Under the pieces are notes generated by a model. It was not told where the DNA came from, ran no database searches, and saw nothing but the letters and a program-made list of their open reading frames with translations. A DNA stretch of 35,791 bases from a virus, in IMG/VR virus record IMGVR_UViG_3300023184_000006, positions 1-35,791 of that record; one strand, 5' to 3'. Positions 31,043-35,791 of the stretch are shown here, piece by piece (positions within the stretch are counted from its first letter, which is position 1; each line of letters opens with the position of its first letter). Both the position numbers and the translations under genes were made by a program.

Positions 31043-32386
31043 TTAAGAGTTTTTGACGTAAAACGTAGCATACGGAAAGGCACTGCCTTCGTCCGTATGG
31101 TGATATTCGATTTTGTAGGCAGTAAATTTTTCAAGCCACCATTCGCTAGAATACACAGACAAGTGGAGCGGGTGACCGATCAACTTCCCCATACTATCGT
31201 CAAATAGAGCTATTTTGAAATAGCAACTATCGACGCAATCCATGATATTTCTAATAACGTCAGGCACATCGCCTGGCGAAATATGCTCCATGACATCGGT
31301 GCAGTAACCAATGTCGCCCGTCAGCCAGATTGGGTCGGTTAAATCGGCCAGCGTGAACGGAAGCTCATTGCCCTCATCCAGACAATTGTGTGCAAAATCA
31401 ATGAGTTGAACTTTGCAACCAGCCAGCTTGGCAATCTTGTTACCGCCCCGGCCTGTACCACAGCCGAAGTCAATTACGATGTCAGCCGGGGACGGCTTGG
31501 CAATTTCGATGAAATGGCTGGCAGCGTCGGCACCGGGCGATTCTTCCCGGTAGACCGGCATAGTCCACATGACCTGATACTTCTGCAATTCGGTCATGGG
31601 CGCGGGCGGTTCAGACATAGCCTTGGCAATAGCTGGGAGCAGCCCGAAGCCGTGGACCTGTATGATCGCGTCTGCGTCAGCAAGCTGCTGTGCAGCCGTT
31701 TGGAACTCCATAGCCTGACGGGCCATCCAAGGGGCGGCAATATACTCCTTACCGCCGATCCAGTAGCTTTCGCGGGGATCTTCCGAATTAGCAGCCTGAG
31801 CGTAGGCATGGCCGTCGCCAGACAGGGAATAGCTGGAATCAAAGCCGTAAAGGTGGATCGCCCGGTAGCCCATAGCAAAGGCGATGCTCATGGCCTGAAG
31901 GCCAACAGTAGTTCCGCCGCCAACTAGGGCGCACTCGCGGTCCCCGATATAGTCCTGAATACCCGGATAGGCCGGGTGCCAGACAGTCACATCGTGGCCG
32001 TCTAGGGCGTCAAAGACGCCTTCGCTGCACTGCGATGCGATAAGGTATTTGGTCGCCTTGTCCGGGTGGACAAAGCCCTGATTGTGCGCTCTGGCGTCCA
32101 GAAGCACGAAATAGTCAGGCGTCACATCAACACTGGCTAGGGTCGGGATTGTGCCATTTACGGCAAAAACCTTATGCCCAGCAGCCTGATGACCGGCAAT
32201 CATGGGGAGCAGCGGCTTCATAGAAGGACCGCCCCCCACAATCACAGCAACACCATCGTGTGCATCTGCAAGTTGCAACCACGGAAGATTGCGGGCAACG
32301 GCAGCTTTTACGTTGCCGAAAACCTCGCAATCCTCCGTGTTGCACACGATAGGGATCATTTCGTCTAGGTTAGACGGAAGGATCAT
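31043..32386 (-). CDS. DUF115 (MptE-like) - methyltransferase fusion
   Basis: This 447-aa protein joins two enzymes. Residues about 40-265 form a DUF115/MptE-like domain: VAVIVGGGPSM (47-57), VTPDYFVLLDARAH and GGGTTVGLQAMSIAFAMGYR with HLYGFDSS, as in 6-hydroxymethylpterin pyrophosphokinase-like and motility accessory (Maf) proteins. Residues about 290-447 form a class I SAM methyltransferase with motif I VIDFGCGTGRGG (304-315) and CTDVMEHIS (362-370). The ATG overlaps the preceding TAA (TAATG). It lies inside the virion block between the decoration-like and connector genes. The substrate is not evident. Confidence 0.82.
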   Translation of the reverse strand: MILPSNLDEMIPIVCNTEDCEVFGNVKAAVARNLPWLQLADAHDGVAVIVGGGPSMKPLLPMIAGHQAAGHKVFAVNGTIPTLASVDVTPDYFVLLDARAHNQGFVHPDKATKYLIASQCSEGVFDALDGHDVTVWHPAYPGIQDYIGDRECALVGGGTTVGLQAMSIAFAMGYRAIHLYGFDSSYSLSGDGHAYAQAANSEDPRESYWIGGKEYIAAPWMARQAMEFQTAAQQLADADAIIQVHGFGLLPAIAKAMSEPPAPMTELQKYQVMWTMPVYREESPGADAASHFIEIAKPSPADIVIDFGCGTGRGGNKIAKLAGCKVQLIDFAHNCLDEGNELPFTLADLTDPIWLTGDIGYCTDVMEHISPGDVPDVIRNIMDCVDSCYFKIALFDDSMGKLIGHPLHLSVYSSEWWLEKFTAYKIEYHHTDEGSAFPYATFYVKNS

Positions 32387-32922
32387 TACGTTACGGCACC
32401 CTGCAGATGCGGACGATTGATCGACACGATAACAGTCGAAACAGTCGAGGCAACGGTGGCAAGGTTGGCAGAACGAGCGCCCAGCAACTGCTTGCCAGAC
32501 GCCGCAGTGGCCATAATACGGCCAGTGGTAGCGGACTGGTAAACAGCAACCTGGGGATTGGTCGCAACAGCAGTCTTCTTGACAACCGCGAGGCCGCCAA
32601 TCTGATACCAGCCGAACAGACCAGCGGTGTTGGCCGCCATTGCAACGGCCACCGGAGTCGCCTGATTGGCCGTATTGGCCGACAGGGTAGTCTGGTAGGT
32701 CGTGGCATTGTAGGTCACCAGCGAGCCAACCACGGTGCTGGCAACGCCCAGCAGCATGATAAACTCACCTTCGCCGTAGGTCGGGTCGAACGCGCGGCAA
32801 ACCATGCCGAGCGTCGCCGGAGGCGTGGGAACGGCAGACGAGCCGTTCGCCATCGTAACACCGGAGTCAGTGTTCGCGATCTGGAGCAAACCAGCGCGAT
32901 TTTCCGTGAATGAATAGGCCAT
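32386..32922 (-). CDS. Capsid decoration-like protein
   Basis: The 178-aa, Ala/Thr/Val-rich protein starts MAYSFTENRAGLLQIANTDS. It contains YGEGEFIMLLGVASTVVGSL and GLFGWYQIGGLAVVK, the hallmarks of a family encoded just after the major capsid gene in many podoviruses. It probably coats or stabilises the capsid. AAAGGAAA lies upstream of the ATG. Confidence 0.7.
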   Translation of the reverse strand: MAYSFTENRAGLLQIANTDSGVTMANGSSAVPTPPATLGMVCRAFDPTYGEGEFIMLLGVASTVVGSLVTYNATTYQTTLSANTANQATPVAVAMAANTAGLFGWYQIGGLAVVKKTAVATNPQVAVYQSATTGRIMATAASGKQLLGARSANLATVASTVSTVIVSINRPHLQGAVT

Positions 32923-32934
32923 GTTGTGTTTCCT

Positions 32935-33936
32935 TTAAGCGATGAGAACACCCTGAAACTGCGAACCGGAGCAGGTCATATTGCCAGCCCAGCCGATCAG
33001 CTTCACGATAGCGTCCTGATTGACCGACTGGCGTTCGCCACCAATCGGAACAAAGTTCCTTTCCACATGCGGGCGGAACATCAGGTACTTGGTGTTCAGG
33101 AACCACATATGGTTGGCAGTCGCGGCAGCGCCGATACCACCGTCAAGCACAACATCCGACGCCATACCAGCGCCGTAGTACTTCAGCGAGGCAAAGCCAG
33201 CGCCAGCCATCGACGAACCGGAGTCCGAAATGCGCTGGATGGACTGCAACGACTGTAGGTACAGGCGATAGTAGTTGTTGTCAGCCACGATCAGGTCAGG
33301 CTTGTCCGTACCACGGATAAGCTGCACGGCCAGAGCATCCATATACTGCTGGATGTTCGAGGCAGTAACAGCCGAGCCGCCGTTCGTCACGCCAGAATAG
33401 GCAACCGACTGCCAGAACGTGAACGAAGCGCGGTTGATGCCGCCATACGTTCCGGTGGTGGGCGCGTCAGGAACAGCAGCACCGAGGCCGGTGATGTTCT
33501 TTCCGCTGTTGCCAGTGCCGTCCAGATAGATGTCGCCCGAAATACGGTTAGCCAACTGGGCTTCCGCAACATTCATGCGACCATCCAGCAGGTCGATGAT
33601 GGCTTCTTTACCGGAGTTCTGGATCATTTCCAGACCGGAAATCGTCACCGCCGAGGCATACTGAGTGATGGAGAACTGAGCAGCCGAAATGGGGCTGTTC
33701 TGCGACACGTTCAGCACTTCATAGCCAGAATAGCTATTGGTGTTGTTGGTGCTGCTATCCGAGTACATAATTTCCTGCAAGATGACGTTACCGCCACTGA
33801 AGGTCTTCACGTTGCCACGATCCTTCAGACGGCGAAGGAGCGCGTTATTGTTGGTCACGTTGTCGGCCAGTTCACCGCTGCGGCTCTGAATGTTCGTCGC
33901 AATGATGTCACTGATCGAACTATTGGCGAAAGCCAT
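32935..33936 (-). CDS. Major capsid protein (HK97-fold type)
   Basis: The 333-aa protein starts MAFANSSISDIIATNIQSRS. It has ITQYASAVTISGLEMIQNSG, AEAQLANRISGDIYLDGTGN and a C-terminal KYLMFRPHVERNFVPIGGER, typical of podovirus capsid proteins. It follows the scaffold gene, with AAAGGA upstream. It assembles the icosahedral shell. I assign it from sequence style and position; no structural motif can be proved here. Confidence 0.88.
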   Translation of the reverse strand: MAFANSSISDIIATNIQSRSGELADNVTNNNALLRRLKDRGNVKTFSGGNVILQEIMYSDSSTNNTNSYSGYEVLNVSQNSPISAAQFSITQYASAVTISGLEMIQNSGKEAIIDLLDGRMNVAEAQLANRISGDIYLDGTGNSGKNITGLGAAVPDAPTTGTYGGINRASFTFWQSVAYSGVTNGGSAVTASNIQQYMDALAVQLIRGTDKPDLIVADNNYYRLYLQSLQSIQRISDSGSSMAGAGFASLKYYGAGMASDVVLDGGIGAAATANHMWFLNTKYLMFRPHVERNFVPIGGERQSVNQDAIVKLIGWAGNMTCSGSQFQGVLIA

Positions 33937-33957
33937 TGGGTAGTCCTTTCCAGTTTA

Positions 33958-34947
33958 TCAAAAACGCTCGTTCACACTGTCGAATTGTTCCAACAGCATA
34001 GAGCGTCTATCTTGCGCTTTGGTCGATGTTTTGGCGCCGGGTGTGGAGCTTTTAACGCTAACCGCTGCCGCCTTAGCTGCTTTCGCAGCCCGATTGGCCG
34101 ATGACGATTTCTGAGCCGCAGCTTCTGCCTGTGAGCGTTGCTGGGTCTGCTGGAAAAGATCATCGTTAAGGCGAATCGCCTTTTCATAGGCGTCTTCTAA
34201 CGTGCCTGCTACGCCACTCTGTAGGAGTTGGATCATAACCGGACGCGCTTCTTCAAAGTACTCTGCCTTACCGGCAAAGTTGTTGATTTCACCCAGCAAG
34301 GATTGGTTTTCAGCCTGTTCCTGCTGCTGCTTGAAACTACTGATTTCCCCGCGAACGCTATTGAGTTCGTTCTGCAAGGCATAATAATTCGGGTCAATGG
34401 GTCCGCCCTGTGAGGCATAGTCCACTCCACCCAAATCAATTCCATAGGACCGCGCCAGACTGGCAAGATATGCCCGCTTCTGGTCCGGTGGGCTATTACG
34501 CAGCACATGGTCGGCTTCCATGAGCGCCTTCACGGCGCGCGGAGCATCAATACCAAGGCCCTGAATCGTGTTCATATAAGGCTGGATGGCCTCATTCATC
34601 TGGTCGGCAAACTGGGCCTTAGACCGCAGCGGCTCAATGCCAGCGCGCATTTCTTCTTCGCGCTTATAGGCGTATTCCTGCAAGCGGGGGTCAGCGGTCT
34701 GCCAGACTTCATGGAAGTCGCGCTTCCAGGAGGACGGCGGGCGCTTCCAGACGGGTTCTTCAGCATCCGGTGCAGCCTCTGCGGCTTCTTTGGCTTCCGG
34801 GGTAACGGGCTTGTTGTAAGCCTTGGAAAACCTGTCATTGGGGTCGTTATCGTCAGCCTCGATGTCATCGAACTGCTGGGCCAGCAGGTCTTTGCGGTCT
34901 ACGAGCTTTTCGTCGTCTGATGGAATGATCTGGTCTTGGGTGTCCAA
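33958..34947 (-). CDS. Scaffolding protein candidate
   Basis: The 329-aa, highly charged and helical product begins MDTQDQIIPSDDEKLVDRKD. It contains EEPVWKRPPSSWKRDFHEVW and a long coiled coil (ALQNELNSVRGEISSFKQQQ) and ends in a basic Ala/Lys-rich tail (AAKAAKAAAVSVKSS). Acidic front, coiled coil and basic tail are the layout of capsid scaffolds. It starts at TTG 34947 with GGAG 9 nt upstream and sits directly before the capsid gene. Confidence 0.78.
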   Translation of the reverse strand: MDTQDQIIPSDDEKLVDRKDLLAQQFDDIEADDNDPNDRFSKAYNKPVTPEAKEAAEAAPDAEEPVWKRPPSSWKRDFHEVWQTADPRLQEYAYKREEEMRAGIEPLRSKAQFADQMNEAIQPYMNTIQGLGIDAPRAVKALMEADHVLRNSPPDQKRAYLASLARSYGIDLGGVDYASQGGPIDPNYYALQNELNSVRGEISSFKQQQEQAENQSLLGEINNFAGKAEYFEEARPVMIQLLQSGVAGTLEDAYEKAIRLNDDLFQQTQQRSQAEAAAQKSSSANRAAKAAKAAAVSVKSSTPGAKTSTKAQDRRSMLLEQFDSVNERF

Positions 34948-34949
34948 GT

Positions 34950-35297
34950 TCAGTTTCTCCGTAGCTGTTTCAGTATCTGATTTGCCTGCCTGTCACTCAT
35001 GTCAGCCAGACGCCGATGCAGTAGTTCCCGCCTGTTATTGCTGGGCGGCGGGGGCGTGTTTTGCATCTTCTCGTTTCCGATTTCGATGCAGTTATGTTGA
35101 CGCAGATGCTCCCTATGCTTGGATCGGGAAGTAATCATACTTCCGTCAACCATGCTCTTGTAGGGCTGAATGTCAAGCATAATCATAGGACTGCTTGCTT
35201 TATCCCCGCTGGAATCTTCACGGACCCATGTGAGTTCTCCATCATGGTACTCAGCTACTTTGCCTTTACTGTCGTATATTGCCTTGTACTTGCTCAT
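34950..35297 (-). CDS. Conserved head-module protein, 115 aa
   Basis: The start at the ATG 35297 overlaps the previous TGA (ATGA); the frame extends upstream but inside the neighbouring gene. The product begins MSKYKAIYDSKGKVAEYHDG and has MIMLDIQPYKSMVDGSMITS, then RSKHREHLRQHNCIEIGNEK, motifs shared with a small family encoded upstream of scaffold and capsid genes in podoviruses. Function unknown. Confidence 0.75.
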   Translation of the reverse strand: MSKYKAIYDSKGKVAEYHDGELTWVREDSSGDKASSPMIMLDIQPYKSMVDGSMITSRSKHREHLRQHNCIEIGNEKMQNTPPPPSNNRRELLHRRLADMSDRQANQILKQLRRN

Positions 35298-35695
35298 AAC
35301 AGCACCATCAGGTCTTCGTCTTCCATGTCCAAGTATTCGTTCCAAAGCTGCTCAACACGGTCCAAGTCTTTAAGGAACTTATCAAAGTCAATAGTAGGCT
35401 GCAATACTTGGCCTTTGCTTTTGCTAGTCTTGGCCTTTACTTCAAACCCTGCCACGAGTTCTTTGGCTAGGTCTGGCTTGCCTTCCACGATGCGCTCATA
35501 GGCGGCAATGACCGCCTCGCGCTTTAGCTTAACCCGTTGATTTTCCTCATCAAAACGCTTCTGTAGGCGCTTGTGATAGTCGCCGTCGTGCGTGTCATCA
35601 ATGATGATCGGGGGCGGCGCTCCAGAAATCTGGAACGCATTGGTCTGGAAGGCGTTAGATTGGAAGGCTGTCTGTGTAGCCACTACTGATACCAA
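35294..35695 (-). CDS. Hypothetical protein with AFQ repeats
   Basis: The 133-aa protein has an N-terminal AFQSNAFQTNAFQISGAPPP repeat seen in phage structural proteins, followed by a highly charged helical region (RLQKRFDEENQRVKLKREAV). The start is a TTG (35695) overlapping the tail-fibre end, with no clear ribosome site; a downstream GTG is possible. It is the first gene after the fibre in the late block. Confidence 0.6.
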   Translation of the reverse strand: MVSVVATQTAFQSNAFQTNAFQISGAPPPIIIDDTHDGDYHKRLQKRFDEENQRVKLKREAVIAAYERIVEGKPDLAKELVAGFEVKAKTSKSKGQVLQPTIDFDKFLKDLDRVEQLWNEYLDMEDEDLMVLL

Positions 35696-35791
35696 GCAAC
35701 AATAACCGTACCCGAACCGCCGTTCTGGCTAGCACTACCGCCGCCATAGTAGCCGCCGCCGCCGCCGCCTGTGTTGGCCGTTCCAGCCGTG
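35683..35791 (-). CDS. Tail fibre C-terminus (continuation of 1-2072)
   Basis: This is the end of the Gly-rich fibre: GGGYYGGGSASQNGGSGTVI then VAWYQ and a TAG at 35685-35683. Joined to the left-edge part through the shared 24 bp, it completes an uninterrupted frame. Confidence 0.85.
   Translation of the reverse strand, partial: TAGTANTGGGGGGYYGGGSASQNGGSGTVIVAWYQ
35768..35791. repeat. Right copy of 24-bp terminal direct repeat
   Basis: Identical to positions 1-24. Confidence 0.95.

Overview
The window is a complete, or nearly complete, genome of a short-tailed (podovirus-like) double-stranded DNA bacteriophage. Its first 24 bases are repeated exactly as its last 24. A tail-fibre gene that runs off the left edge continues in frame from the right edge and ends there. 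The natural reading is a circular assembly of about 35,767 bp cut inside that gene. A P22-like portal, a terminase, an HK97-type capsid, a gp10-like beta-propeller tail protein and ejection-type proteins are present. No tape measure, sheath or tail-tube gene is visible. There is no integrase, RNA polymerase, DNA polymerase, tRNA or CRISPR array, so the phage should depend on host transcription and DNA synthesis. The host is probably Gram-negative. An alphaproteobacterium is my guess from base composition and small-gene style; nothing in the sequence proves it.

Layout. (1) Positions 7200 down to 1, then 35791 down to 19907, all on the minus strand: one continuous late block of about 23 kb. In order of transcription it holds a small basic gene, TerS-like, TerL, four small genes, portal, tail fibre, scaffold region, capsid, decoration-like protein, a DUF115-methyltransferase fusion, connector and tail genes, a GNAT enzyme, three internal virion candidates, an S74 fibre, and a lysis cassette with holin and endolysin. 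(2) Positions 7201-7969: a 770-bp non-coding control region. It holds a strong sigma70-like late promoter facing left, a G-quadruplex-type tract, several hairpins and a cluster of GGCTTAC repeats. (3) Positions 7970-11500, plus strand: about a dozen very small early genes, many preceded by the same GGARAACCCGCC/AAAGGAACCGCC leader. (4) Positions 11575-13737, minus strand: a Cro-like regulator and a primase-helicase, ending at a convergent hairpin pair. (5) Positions 13874-19916, plus strand: a recombination block (Sak4-like ATPase, DUF669 SSB-like protein, Cas4-like exonuclease, RuvC-like resolvase) mixed with small paralogous genes, a glycosyltransferase, an odd hexanucleotide-repeat ORF and a secreted protein.

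How it works together (inference). The early genes probably manage takeover. The primase-helicase starts replication using the host polymerase. Sak4, DUF669, the exonuclease and RuvC drive recombination and resolve branched DNA before packaging. The late block builds the virion and lyses the cell. Genes are tightly coupled: ATGA, TAATG and GTGA overlaps occur at most boundaries. The less ordinary items are the DUF115-methyltransferase fusion inside the virion block, the separate glycosyltransferase, the repeat cluster in the control region, and the hexamer-repeat ORF that appears to have replaced most of a duplicated gene.
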